DNA from: Endomychus coccineus
Taxonomy: Eukaryota > Arthropoda > Insecta > Coleoptera > Endomychidae
Assembly: GCA_958510875.1 (NCBI GenBank)
Contig: CAUEHT010000003.1
Span: 1-64,000, forward strand
Direction: 5' to 3'
DNA length: 64,000 nucleotides
Each line of letters begins with the position of its first letter. The stretch's first letter is position 1. Positions 20,612 through 32,737 of the stretch are shown here, piece after piece. Below the pieces are notes generated by a model. It did not search any database. It saw only the letters and a program-made list of their open reading frames with translations, and was not told the origin of the DNA. Position numbers and translations under genes: made by a program.

Positions 20612-22802
20612 ATAAAAATTATTCTTATTCTTATTCTATTCTTATATTCAACCAAGAAGGGGTGGAGGTTCTCCCTCGATTATTCGAAGTGTAGCTATTT
20701 GCTAGATACCACAGAAAATAGGGGGTATAGTTACAAATTTGCAAATAACATTGTTTGATTTCAAGGTGGGTTCAAGACATATGAAAATCCAATAACCCAT
20801 AAAAGAGTTCACATTGTGTATAAACTATAACACTGTGAATAATCACCCTTATCCACTAAGAATACTATTAAAATACTGAGGACCTTTCGACTAGCAGCAT
20901 GCACCATCAGAGTTGGAAGCTCCTCTGTACTTTTAACAGTTCTTTTACGGGATAAGGTTGATTATTTCTTATTTATATTTGAATGTTATATCGAATTACG
21001 TTATGAGAAGTAAAAACCTTCCTACATACTGGTTCTATTTAGGTTCTTTCTTTACTGGGAAACTTTTCCAAATAATAAGTCACAACCAAAAGGGGGTGGG
21101 CTCATCTTCTTCGATTACTTAAATAGTAATGTATGTTACTAATATGAGATAAGAAAATCATTGATTCAAGTATTATATAGGTAGGTACTTTTGAAGAAAT
21201 AAGAGTTACCCTTCATTCAAATGATTAATTAAATTTCTATTTTCTTTGTATGAAGTTGAATGATTCAAAGACACCTTTCACTTTTGAAAAAGTTGATAGA
21301 GTTGCAAACGTTTCCAAATAATATATCACAACCAGGAGAGGCAGAGGTATTCTCCATCGATTACTTAAATAGTAGGCTATATGTAACTTCAGAAAAGAGA
21401 GGAGTATAAGAATAAGAATACCTAAGAATATGTTTATTGAAACTAAAACTGGTATCACGTGAATACAGGAAAATAGACACTTAAACGCCAAGAGGTTTGT
21501 ATTGTGCCGTATAATTTATTACAACAGTACAGTAGATAATTGAATATTATATATTACGATTTATTAGTCAGATAATAAATATAATTGATATTTCGAGTGA
21601 GCAATATAACAATAATTAAGAAACGCTGAGACAACTCACAAATATGTGGGCGTTATCAATGAGATAAATATAGACTTCATATTTGAATCTTTTAACATCA
21701 TTATTAATTGATCTCAATGCTAACGGAAGTTTGTTAAAGACTTTTGATCCGTTGAAGGAAATACTATTTTGACATTTTCTTTTGGCGAATTTATTAATTT
21801 TGATTTCTTCATTGTAAGCTGCTCTTGTGTGATAGGCTTGATCTATGCACTTAGTTTCCACTTTTAGATGCATGTAGATTAGACATTGATATATGTAAAG
21901 TGTTCTAACTTTTAGCACATTCATTTGTTTGTATAAAATATCCGTAGAAAATCTTTTTGATTTGTTTAATATTATTTTTAAGACGTAATTTTGTACAACA
22001 TTAAGAGGTTCCATTGCATTTTTATATAGACCCCCCACGCTTCGATGCCATATTTCAATAAAGATTCCACCAGAGCTTTGTATATATTTTTAAGCATAAA
22101 TTAGTTTTCTTACTTTGCTTGCTAAATGTTCTACTTGAATATTCCACCTAAGATTTTTGTCAATGATTATACCAAGATATTTAATAATATAATAAGATTC
22201 TTGACCCAGTATGAATTATATAAAAAATTCTCGGGAATTAGGTCACATTAACACTCTGTTATAAATGTTCGTCTTTACGTAGGTTTCGGTCTCACGACCA
22301 TCATCAGAAGACTTATTTTGTTAAAAAGGGGGTTAACTAAAACTAATTAGCACATAAACAAAATCTATAATGGTTCTTCTTATAAAAATAACATAACAGG
22401 TAATACAGACAATTATATAACTTTACCATACATTCCGGAGACCTCAGAAAAAATTAAGAAATGTTTGAAAAAGTACGATATAAATGTTGCGCATAAACCT
22501 ACTAACTGTGTTGGGAAATATTTCTCAAATCTAAAACCTGTAATACCTAAAGATAAACAAACCCACACAGTATATAAATTTAATTGTTTAGATTGTGATG
22601 GAACTTATACTGGAATCTCTAAACAATATTTACAAAAAGAATGTACGGCCATAAGTATAGCACAAGAAATAATAACTTAGAAAATTCCACCGCCCTTGCT
22701 AAGCACTGTTTTGATTATAACCATCAATTTGATTACAAAAATGTTAATATTTTAACTAAAGAAATCAATTTTTATAAAAGATCTATCCTGGAGATGATTC
22801 AC
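20612..22802 (+). repeat. Second copy of the 2191-bp duplication
   Basis: Same content as 18421-20611 at an offset of exactly 2191. Here the Penelope frame continues past 22802 into unique sequence, so this copy shows the original right flank and the first copy the original left flank. Confidence 0.95.
22271..22312 (-). ncRNA. Hammerhead-like ribozyme, copy 2
   Basis: Identical to the motif at 20080-20121, shifted by 2191. Same stems, core and UA cleavage-site dinucleotide. Confidence 0.7.
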
Positions 22803-22883
22803 ATAAAAAGGGATTCAAATTCTGTAAATCATAGGAATGATATTCAGAGATTGAGTCAGATTTATACTAACTTGATTAATTAA
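22351..22883 (+). pseudogene. Penelope-like GIY-YIG C-terminus, copy 2, same frameshift
   Basis: Open in the first frame to 22680 and in the second from 22641 to the stop at 22883, ending LSQIYTNLIN. It shares the A-run frameshift with copy 1, so the element was dead before the segment was doubled. The complete C-terminus (EMIHIKRDSNSVNHRND) is preserved only here. Typical ER/E-I-xI...N...D residues near the end of the family are visible as SILEMIHI. Confidence 0.85.
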
Positions 22884-23050
22884 AACTCTTGCAAATTCCT
22901 ACATACGTCTTTATAATGTTAAAAGTATATTTTAGGAAGAACGCTTAAAGTAAACTAAATTCCAATGCAGGTCTAAAACCTTTTCAAGTACGTCATAAAT
23001 CTACATCTGGGTCGAGTTATTACAAACAAATAGCTTCGAATTTCAGTTGC

Positions 23051-23175
23051 TTTAAGACCATAGCAATATGCGTTTGTACATTATGAGAATATTACTTAAC
23101 AGTGGTTTCTTGTTAAGGGGGTGGGGTCATCTCCTTCGATTACTTGAATAGTAATGTTGTTACTCCATAAAAGAA
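23051..23175 (+). repeat. Family B core
   Basis: One core with AAGGGGGTGGGGTCATCTCC followed by TTCGATTACTTGAATAGTAA. Ends where block A3 homology starts with a piece shared with 54.2 kb. Confidence 0.7.
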
Positions 23176-26100
23176 AGAGTTATAGTAGGATTAAAATTCA
23201 ATAACGAAATACTCCCATTTACTCAGTTGTTCCTTGCATTTTATCTATGTAACCTACAACTGTCAAGTTGACGTTTGTCCAAGTGACAACCTAAAGGTGC
23301 CCATACACCTCACATAAAGGTTACCACACACTATCCGACTAAACCCTCGAAAAGGCGTTGCACATGAAAACAACTGTACGTCAGCGGGCCTTGCTCAGCG
23401 GGGCGTAGCCCGTAAAATCAACTAGTCAACTATAATACTGGCCGGTTTAAGTTGGTACGCAAGTTACTAGAAAAGTCACTAGGAATATGCGATTTTCGAC
23501 CTTATCGACGGTCAACTTTGGACACGACAAGCTAAATGAAGCGAGCGCAGCGAGCTCGAAAAATGATTGAAACGTTAACTTTGAACCTTTTAAAAGGTCG
23601 CGATAGCCCCGAACCGGGTCGAAAACTCTTTTGAAATAGTTAATTTTCCGTAAATCGAATGACGTTCACGTGAGGAGCGCGTAGCTGGCGAGTTAGAAAA
23701 GTGAAAACTTTCTGTACCTAATACGGTTTTACGACAACTTTTCGCGTGCCGTTTTCGCTCCATGTCGTGAGATTTTCATCGGGGCCGTTGCATAGGCACA
23801 TTGTCAGGTCCCAAAATATCGTTTAAATAGGAAAATTTAATTAAAATAGAAACGAGTACTCTCAAGTCTCAGCTATGCACGTCTGACGTGCGAAGCACCA
23901 AAGGGAATTTTCTAGCTACTAAAATATACGCGAAGCGGGTAAAAGCTAGCGGCCCATAGCAGAAAAGACTTTATTACAACTGGCGCCGCTCGCACGGGAC
24001 AAGAAACGGCCTCAAATTAACAAGACCGAGGTAAAATGTATAAACTCTAACTGAAGCGTAGCGATCTCCTCGAGGCATTTGTCAAAATGTTTCCGTTCGT
24101 AACTAATTACATAGGACATCTGGCCTTCATGCAATTGTGGTTTTATACAATTCGAACCTTCTAATTTCGATAGGCCAAGTGAAAATCCCGGAGCCTCAAG
24201 CGCTAAAGATATCTGAGTATTTAAACTTTCGTATAAAATTGCGAAATTTGGCATTCTTAGAAACGTCAAATTAATTAATCTGACACAAGAGTTGGGGATA
24301 TTTTTATTCAAATCGATATAATACCACTTTTTGTCGGCCATGATGTAATAATAATAATGAAAATTTCTCAAATCGAAAACTAGAGCCTGTACCTTCAATT
24401 AAAATTCACCATTCGAAAGATCGTCATCGATAATGCATAAAAATTATTATAGTATACCGTTTAACCCAAAAATGCCTCTAAATAGGTCAAATAAATTGAT
24501 AAAGATTCGACGTCGTTTGACGGTAACCTATGTAAGAATTTACTGATAATTTTCGAAAGCGATCGATTTCGGAGGTGTATGTATAATAAAACGATGTAGA
24601 AATAATGTCAAGAGATCTTAAATAGCTATATACTGCTCAGAAATTCCCAAAATGGTCCATGGACGAAGGTATACTTCCGAGGGAAATATGTACATTTCCA
24701 CATCTATAGTTCATGTGGGGCTACTGAAACTATTTCTATCGTCGTAAAATGTTCCAGCGAACCTCTGTGGTCTCGGAGATAACCTCCTCTCATGTATTTA
24801 ACCTCTGGCAAGCGTAAGTTGTGAATATCATGTTTCCATTCAAAAGTACTTGAATATGATACAACAAAGGGGCCCCATCTATTAAAAAACGTTCTAGAGG
24901 TATGTCTGAACAATATGTAACAATAAGATTCAACATACTTTATTTCAGATTTGAATATATGAATTATATCAAGGTTTGGAACCAACAGATATATTCTTGC
25001 AGAAATATCGTGACAACACGATATAGAAAGGTATGTACATCATATTCGAGCAGAGTTCAATACATTTTCAATGAATATATCAAGATATCTGTCATATTCT
25101 ACAGTAAAAGTAGCAATTTTCAAGTAACGTAGCAGCACGAACATTGGGTTCACTCAGAATTAGTTCAAATTGATGGTACAGGACTTTCAATGTACTCGAA
25201 TAATGTTACTGTATATACAATGAAGATATTTCTATAGACATTTGTATCGTGTATTATGTTTATAGGAATACAAATAGTGATTTCACATGTTCAACGTAGA
25301 CACAAGGTTATGTCTTACATTTTACCAAGTATGCGATGCTAAATATGGGTAAATGATATTGAATAAAGCAAGAAAAAGATGTTTTCAAGAGTATTTCATA
25401 TGTTGTTGGAATGGAAAGCATTCTTAATGTTCAATTTACATGATGTATCATTTTATACATATGTCAGTTGGTGGAAAAATTTCACCAAAACAGATGTTAC
25501 ATGCATGAAAATGATTATAAAAGTGTTAAACAATTAATCTGCTACCACAAGGTATACTTTCAACAAAGTATACATCACTTTATGGATGTTATACAATATT
25601 AAGACATATGACGGAGATACATTCAAAGGATAGATGGTACAGTTTCAATACTTTAAATTGAGCTTTGCAAATGTATATATGAAAAGAATAAAGGTAGGAG
25701 GAAAACTTAATAATGAAATGCACCCTTTTTCTTCATTATTCCTGGCATAAGTATCAGATTCGATTGCTTCCTCAACGGGTTGTAGATTTTTTATAACATA
25801 ACTTTCTCTGAGACTATCTAGCAATAAAAATGAATATGTACAAACTTGCTTGAGACATGTAGGTACAAACGAAACACAATTGCATTTTGCAAGTTACTAA
25901 TAGGAATAAATTCTGTATCTTTGTATTTATAACAAAAAGGGTAAATCGTACAGTTTTAAGACTGGGAATTGGTTTTTACAATGGTTCTACTACCGATATG
26001 TTTGAGAAATCTTTTCGAATGGTATACTAAGAAGGTGTATCCTTGAGGTAGCTCAAAAGAGAATGTCATTCTGCTTCAGACAGACAAAATGCTTAGGCTT

Positions 26101-26427
26101 CCTCAACGGCTAATAGATTTTTTTATAAAATAGCTTCTTCTCATTCCTCAGAGACTGTAATTTGGACTGAAAATAAAGTAAAAAGTAGCTTCACAGATAC
26201 TGCAAATAGCATTGAAAATAATTGAAAAAGCAGCTTGAGAGATTAACATACAAAATTGTATTGCATTTAGCATGGCAATGCTGAAAATTAATTAGCTTGA
26301 TATTCATAAGGTAGGTATTACAATTTTTTTTCTTACAAGGAGAGGTAATTGTGTGTACCTATTTGTTAGAATGTTGAGAATTAGGGGGTACAATTACAAA
26401 GCAGCATAGGACATTGTCTGAGAAAAG
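23176..26427 (+). repeat. Block A3, a mosaic copy
   Basis: From about 23390 to 24209 it follows A2 (offset 8600); from 24157 onward it follows A1 (offset 17,756). The overlap of about 50 bp is identical in both parents. Its left edge (AACTGTCAAGTTGACGTTTG) matches only A6. Splice-like signals (24900, 25031) and AT-rich tail are as in A1, except that the AATAAA is AATGAA here. Confidence 0.8.
24012..24341 (-). pseudogene. Block A3 copy of the unknown ORF, truncated at 109 codons, chimeric
   Basis: ATG at 24341. The N-terminal part equals the A1 protein (MADKKWYYIDLNKN...ESLNTQISLALEAPG). The C-terminal part equals A2 (SNCIKPQLHEGQ, then KHFDKCLEEIATLQ) including the TGA that replaces the Trp codon of LIWG. 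The switch falls in the shared LSKLEG region. Confidence 0.7.
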
Positions 26428-27409
26428 AGGGAAAGCAATACAAGCAAATCTTGTATCGATCATATTTATATGAAAAATAAACTTCATACAGAATATATTG
26501 CTGCTATCATAAAGACAACCATAACAGATCACTATTCCACTTTACTAGCATTAAATATAAATCATATTAAAGGTGTAAAAAACGACTTATTGGTGACAAA
26601 AATAGACGAGGATAAATTAAGGAAATCATTGGAGGATGAAAATTGGGACACAGTTAATATTGAAATCATTTATAATAAAAACATAAAAAGAAAAGAGTGG
26701 ATCACAGCAGGCATTTTGAAGTCTATAAAAACTAGAAATTGGCTTTACCAGCAATATCTAAAATATCCAAATAATGAGACTATTAATAATTGTTATAAAA
26801 TATACAGGAATAAACTCAATGGCCTCATTCAACTAAGTGTAATCATTTCAAATACAAAATTATGGATAACGTAGGGTCTAATAAAGCATTATGGGAAACA
26901 ATGAATAAAGTTGAGAACAAAAAGATCAAAAATAAATGGGAAATCAAGGAATTGAAGCTTGAAAGTGATGAGATTGTAAAAACTCCTATTGATATTTCAA
27001 ATGCTTTCAGTAAACACTATGCTAACATAGGTAAAACTTATGCAAAAAAAAATACGAAGGCATGAAACTGACACTCACACTAATGAAAATAGGAGTCCTA
27101 GATCCATGTTCTTGTACAGTACAACTCCAAATGAGGTCGTTTCTATTATTAATTCAAGTGACAATAATAATGGTACAGGTGAAGATAAAATATCTAACAA
27201 AAGTACTTACGTTCTCTTCTTATGTTAGGGGGCAACCTGAATTCAAGGAATTAAAAACAGGTAACGATTCCTGTTTAGAAATTGTCCCTTCATTAAAGTA
27301 TTTAGGAGTCACAATAGATAAATTTCTAAAATGAGATATACATGCCCAAGAAATGATAAAAAAATTAAGAGGCATTGTTTACAGAATGTGTCATTTAAAG
27401 TGATAGTGA
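26428..27409 (+). pseudogene. L2 copy b: internally deleted LINE
   Basis: Same structure and same lesions as copy a: four-codon loss after WDTV, shift at GLI, A-run shift at KKNT, and loss of the palm between ISNK and VLTFS. The four base differences found between copies a and b over 8824-9690 are mostly shared by b and the right-arm copy c. One private change makes ETMNKVE. Joined on the right to L1 copy b. Confidence 0.8.
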
Positions 27410-27417
27410 ATCAAACA

Positions 27418-27734
27418 GATGTCCCAACCGTGTAGAAGCAAATGACAAATTCTCTTTAAAATTGAATTCGAATCATTCCCCATTCGATTATAACTGTCCA
27501 GTATTAGTTCAAAAAATTAACAATGAGAAACGAAAATTAGAAATGGAAACAAATCAATATCAATTACCTAATAACAAACTCGATACCTCTAAAATGTCAA
27601 ACTTCTCTAAAATTTTACATTATAACATTCAATGTCTAAGAAACAAAACTTCAGAACTAGAAGCTTTTTTAATAGGTAAAAGTTATGATATACTTTGTAT
27701 AAATGAACATTGGTTGGGATCTGACGAATTATAA
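27418..27734 (+). pseudogene. L1 copy b: ORF1 tail read through into endonuclease start
   Basis: One open frame (27462-27734 from a non-ATG codon) begins in the ORF1 tail (NSNHSPFDYNCPVLVQKIN). It passes through a linker (EMETNQYQLPNNKL) into the endonuclease N-terminus (ILHYNIQCLRNKTSELEAF, DILCINEHWL). It ends at TAA after GSDEL because one base is missing; the endonuclease continues in another frame from 27735. The lack of a stop between ORF1 and ORF2 may be real or due to small indels. Confidence 0.7.
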
Positions 27735-29119
27735 ACACTCTGAACATAAGTGGTTTTGTAAATCTCTCAGCTTTTTGCAGAACAACGCATAAACATGGGG
27801 GAGTGGGTATTTTTACAAGTAATATCATAGAAGCAATTCCGTTAGCCTTTGATACTCAAGAAATATCTGATGAAATACATTTTGAAATAGCAGGTATAAT
27901 GTACAACAATATACAGGTACTGACAATCTATCGCTCACCTCTTGAGGATTTTGACATATTTTTAAATAGATTAGATGCAACACTTAATAAGCTATCATTA
28001 CACAAAGGTACTATAATAACTGGGAACTTTAACGTACATTTCCATTCAGATAGTAAAGAATCTCAGTTATTATGTAATATGTTTGAATCCTACGGACTAC
28101 ATAAAACTGTTCATAACTATACTAGAAACGGAGCAACTCTTGATAACATATTTACCAATTTTAACAGCAATTGTTATGTTGCAACAGTAACAGATCCCAA
28201 TTTATCTGATCATCTTGCTATATCATTTGATTTTGAAGTGGAAAACAAAACATCATTAAATAATAAAATCAGAATAACCTACAGACCAATAACAGAACAA
28301 GGCTTCTTTAAACTTTATAATTATGTAGATAAAGTACATTGGTCATTTGTAAACAATTCTCAAATAAATGTAAATAACAAATTTGATCATTTTTTAAATC
28401 TGATAATAGATGTCTGTGATTCTAGCTTCCCAATGAAAACAAAATTTATAAAACAAAACGAACCTAACATACCTAAAATACATTGGTTCAATGACAACTT
28501 AAGACAAAGTAGAGAAAAATTGCAGTTATCAAGCAGTTTAAATAAAACTAATCCACAAATTGTTTCCAATGAATCACTTAATAAATTTAAAAAAGGTATC
28601 GTGAGGACATTAATAAAAGTAAAAAAGAAGCTAACGATAAATACATTAACAATTCAAAAAATATGCAAAAGGCATTGTGCCACTGATTTAAATATTTTTT
28701 TTACAAATATAGCAGAATCCCTTTTCAAGAATCTTCCACCTTTACAAAATAATCCTATTGATTATACAAAAAAAATTAATTTAGTCTTCCATTCAGAATT
28801 TAAATTCATAGAAGTTACTTTCAATGAAATGAGAGATATAATTTCAAATTTAAATAATAGTCCCAGCAAGGACACTTATAATATAAATGTTAAAATAGTT
28901 AAAACTATTCTAAATTTGATCGTGTTTCCTCTATGTAAAATTATAAACCAACGTATCACCTCTAACATTTTTCCAGATTCCCTCAAAATATCTAAAGTAG
29001 TTCCGATTTACAAAAAAGGCTTATGCGATGATGTTGATAACTATAGGCCAATATCAATTACACCCATCTTTGGCAAAATTTTTGAGACTGCTGAAACGGC
29101 AAATAACATACTATTTTGA
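27735..29119 (+). pseudogene. L1 copy b: endonuclease plus start of reverse transcriptase
   Basis: About 440 open codons: GGVGIFTSNIIEA, TIYRSPL, ITGNFNVHF, NYTRNGATLDNIF, LSDHLAISF, then the linker, then reverse-transcriptase entry motifs KVVPIYKKG and DNYRPISITPIFGKIFE. A 2-nt deletion near 29091 breaks the frame at the conserved FE-T-V site. Copy c lacks this deletion and is open throughout, so this lesion is private to copy b. The first in-frame codon used here is not ATG, which is expected for an internal fragment. Confidence 0.85.
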
Positions 29120-29780
29120 GGCAAATAATTGGTTTAATAAATGTCAATTTGGATTTCGTAGCAATGTTTCTACTACAGCTGCTATAAACAAACTTACTAG
29201 CTATGTTCGAGAATGTTTTGAGGAAAAGAAGTTCATGCAAGCCTCCTTTTTTGACGTTACCAAGGCTTTTGACTGTGTGTCCCATGATCTGTTGATGCAA
29301 AAGCTCCAAGAATACAACTTTGATAACAATAGTATAAATCTTATTAAATCATACTCAACTAATCGTATGCAATATGTATCATACAACAATGAAAATTCGA
29401 CAAATAAAATAATCACATTTGGCGTTCCACAAGGATCTGTCTTGGGGCCAACCTTATTTTTAATATACATTAATGACATTAGCAATTCTCTGTTGTATAA
29501 GAACAACATTATTTTATTTGCCGACGACACAACAACACATGATAGTGCTTGGACAGCTTGGAGCAATTGAGTCAACAGGCCTTGGAAACACGAACCAGTA
29601 TTTGTAATTGGTTCCTTGCTAATAACCTTAGCATTAATGATAGCAAAACACAAACTTTACATTTTTCACTTAGACCAGTCAATTTAAATATTGAAACCAA
29701 CATAGTTAAATTCTTCGGCGTTTATCTCGATTCAAGATTGACATGGGAGCATCATATTGCACAACTATCAAAAAAAAAAT
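29098..29780 (+). pseudogene. L1 copy b: reverse-transcriptase palm and thumb start, truncated
   Basis: Reads GFRSNVSTTAAINKL, FFDVTKAFDCVSHDLL, ITFGVPQGSVLGPTLF, LFADDTTTHD. These are the catalytic motifs, with FADD in place of YADD. A frame change right after FADD is shared with copy c; the next frame reads MDSLEQLSQQALETR to LTWEHHIAQL. The copy ends abruptly in an A-run at about 29780, where block A4 starts. Confidence 0.85.
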
Positions 29781-32594
29781 AAACGGTTTTCAATAGTGTA
29801 TCTTCCTCTGTTTACTGTAAATAGGTAGCTACTTTTGAAGAAATAGAGTTGCTTTAAATTTGTATTCTACGATATCGATGATTCAAAAACATTTTAATTT
29901 TGAAAAGTACAGTTGCAATATTTTAATTTGTTGTATAGTATTTGAGGAGCCATGTAGTTGTAGAGCGACTATATTTTATGAGCATTTTCTTTTGCAATAC
30001 TTGAAGTTTCAATGATTAAATTATATAACCTAGAATTGGCCAAGTGACGTACGTCACAAATTCCAAAGAGTACTCTAGAACTATACCTTCGACTAACATT
30101 TGACTCCATTCCAATTTTATACTCTTCTATGAATATCTACCACTCTCAATCTATCTAACCTATGAATGTCAAAGTGACATACGATCCAAACCATAGAATA
30201 ACTTGTGACACGTGCTAATAGTAAAAGTTTCTATAAACGCGTACCCATCTCTATATAACCTACAACTGCCAGAGTGACGTCTGTCACAGTGACAACCTGA
30301 AGGTGCCCATACACCTCACATAAAGGTTACCACGCACTATCCGACTAAACCCTCAAAAAGGCGTTGCACATGAAAACAACTGTACGTCAGCGGGGCGTAA
30401 CTTAGCGGGGCGTAGCACAGCGGGGCGTAGCCCTAAAATCAACTAGTCAACTATAATACTGGCCTTATTGAGTTGGTACCTAAGTTCCTAGAAAACTCAC
30501 TAAAAATATGCGATTTTCGACCATATCGACGTACATTTTTGAACCCGACAAGCTAAATTGGCAACGGGTTCGAGCCCGAGAAAGGGTCGAAACGTTAACT
30601 TTGAACCTTTTAAAAGGTCGCGATAGCCCCAAACCGGAACAAAAACTGTTCTAGAATAGTCAATTTTCGATAAATCGAATGACGTTCACGTGAGAAGGCC
30701 GTAGCACGCGAGTTGGAAAAGTGCAAATCTTCGAACATAGAACGACTTTACGAGGACTTTTTGCGGGCCGTTTCCGCTTCATGTCGTTAGATTATGAACG
30801 GGGCCAACTAAATAGCATAGTCTCGGGCCCCAAAATGTCTTTTAAATAGGAAAATTTAATTAAAATAAAAACAGGTACTCTCAGGTCTCAGCTATGGACG
30901 TCTGACGTGCGAAGCACCAAAGGGGATTTTCTAACTACTAAAATATACCCGAAGCGGATAAATGCTAGCGGCCCATAGCCGAAAAGACTTTATTACAGGT
31001 GGCGCCGACCGCACGGGCCACGAAACGGCCCCAAATTAACAAGATCGAGGTAAAATGTATAAACTCTAACTGACGCGTAGCGAGCTCCTCGAGGGTTATG
31101 TCGAAATCATTTCGTTGGTAGCTTTTTACATAGGAGGTTTGGCCTTCATGCAATTGTGTTTTTATACAATTCCAACCTTCTAATTTCGATAGGCCGAGTG
31201 AAAATCCCGGAGCCAGAAGCGCTATCGAGATCTGAATGTTTAAACTTTCGTATAAAATTGCGAAATTTGGCATTCTTAGAAACGTCAAATTAATTAATCT
31301 GACACAAGAGTTGGGGATATTTTTATTTAAATCGATATAATACCAATTTTGTCGGCATATTGTAATAATAATAATAAAATATTCTCAAATCGAAAACTAG
31401 AGCCTGTACCTTCAATTAAAATTCACCATTCGAAAGATCGTCATCGATAATGCAAAAAAATTATCGTAGTCCAACATTTAACCTAAAAATGCCTCTAAAT
31501 AGGTCAAATAATTGATAAAGATTCGACGTCGTTTGAAGGTAACCTATGTAAGAATTACCTGATAATTTACGAAAGCGACTGATTTCGGAGGTGTATGTAT
31601 AATAAAACGATGTAGAAATAATGTCAAGAGATCTTAAATAGCTATATACTGCTCAGAAATTTCCAAAATGGTCCATGGACAAAGGTATACTTCCGAGGGA
31701 AATATGTACATTTCCACATCTATAGTTTATGTGGGGCTACTGAAACTATTTCTATCGTCGCAAAATGTTCTAGCGAACCTCTATGGTCTCACAGATAACC
31801 TCCTCTCATGTATTTAACCTCTGGCAAGCGTAAGTTGTGAAAATCATGTTTCCATTCAAAAGTACTTGAATATGATACAACAAAGGGGCCCCATCTATTA
31901 AAAAAAGTTCTAAAGGTAAGTTTAAACAATGTCTAACAATGATATTCATCATACTTTATTTCAGATTTGCATATATGAATTTTATTAATGTTTGGAACGT
32001 ACAGATATATTCTTGCAGAAATTAAAGTACATAGGTAGAATGTAGAATGACAAAACGATTTAGAAAGGTATGGACATCATGTACGAAAAGAGTTCAATAC
32101 ATTTTCAAGGAATACATCAAGATATCTGTCATATTCTACAGTAAACGTAGCAATTTTCAAGTAACGTAGCAGCACGAACATTGGATTCACTCATAATTAG
32201 TTCAAATTCATATTACAAGATTTTCAAAGTATTCAAATAATGTTATTTCAGTTACAATAAAGACATTTTCATATATGTGTATGGTGTATTATGTTTCAGG
32301 ATCTAAATTGTCATTTCACATTTTCAACGTAGATTCAAGGTTATGATATAATAGCATCTTTTAGGAATCGGATGCTAATTAGGCCTAAATCATATGAAAT
32401 AAAGGAAGGAAAAGATGTATACAAGAGTATTTCATATGTTATTGGAAAGAAAAGCATTCTTAATGTTCAATTTACATGTATCAATTTATACATCTGTCGG
32501 TTGGTGGAAAAATGTCACCAAGACTGATCAAAACCGATTGTATGGATTTACATGCATGAAAATGATTATAAAAGGTAGGAGGAAAACTTAATAA
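29781..32594 (+). repeat. Block A4
   Basis: Starts at AAACGGTTTTC, lacks part of the left AT-rich section, has three 15-bp units (30387-30432) and differs from the others where GCGAGCGCAGCGAGCTCG is replaced by CAACGGGTTCGAGCCCG (30551). Contains GTGACGTACGTCAC, a 14-bp perfect palindrome, at about 30045. Splice-like donor is GTAAGT (31916). Tail shortened near 32580. Confidence 0.75.
30965..31350 (-). pseudogene. Block A4 copy of the unknown ORF, N-terminal frameshift
   Basis: The last 107 codons are open (TFLRMPNFAILYESLNIQ to VFSAMGR), with the LIWGRFVARAVGA end intact. Near 31345 one base is lost in the GACAAAAAGTGG region and the ATG-proximal part is out of frame. The sequence resembles A5/A6 (ISIALLAPGF) rather than A1. 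Confidence 0.7.
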
Positions 32595-32737
32595 TTTTAA
32601 CCTCTGGCAAGCGTAAGTTGTGAATATCATGTTTCCATTCAAAAGTACTTGAATATGATACAACAAAGGGGCCCCATCTATTAAAAAACGTTCTAGAGGT
32701 ATGTCTGAACAATATGTAACAATAAGATTCAACATAA
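32595..32737 (+). repeat. Extra 143-bp fragment of block A spanning the first splice-like donor
   Basis: Repeats 7043-7180 of A1 (CTCTGGCAAGCGTAAG to AACAATAAGATTCAACAT) immediately downstream of block A4, in the same orientation. It includes the AG|GTATGT donor but stops before the acceptor. Confidence 0.85.

Larger units (their letters stand above)
22188..23050 (+). mobile_element. Penelope-like element, copy 2 with 3' flank
   Basis: Same as the partial element in the first unit but running past the duplication boundary to the end of the coding frame (22883) and about 170 bp of 3' sequence including TACGTCTTTATAATG. I could not find a matching pLTR at the 3' side. The exact 3' end is uncertain. 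Confidence 0.7.

Noticed and set aside
30546..30575. tRNA-like B box (GGGTTCGAGCCC) in block A4
   Set aside because: No A box at a suitable distance and no cloverleaf. It is an A4 variant of the palindromic core string seen in other copies.
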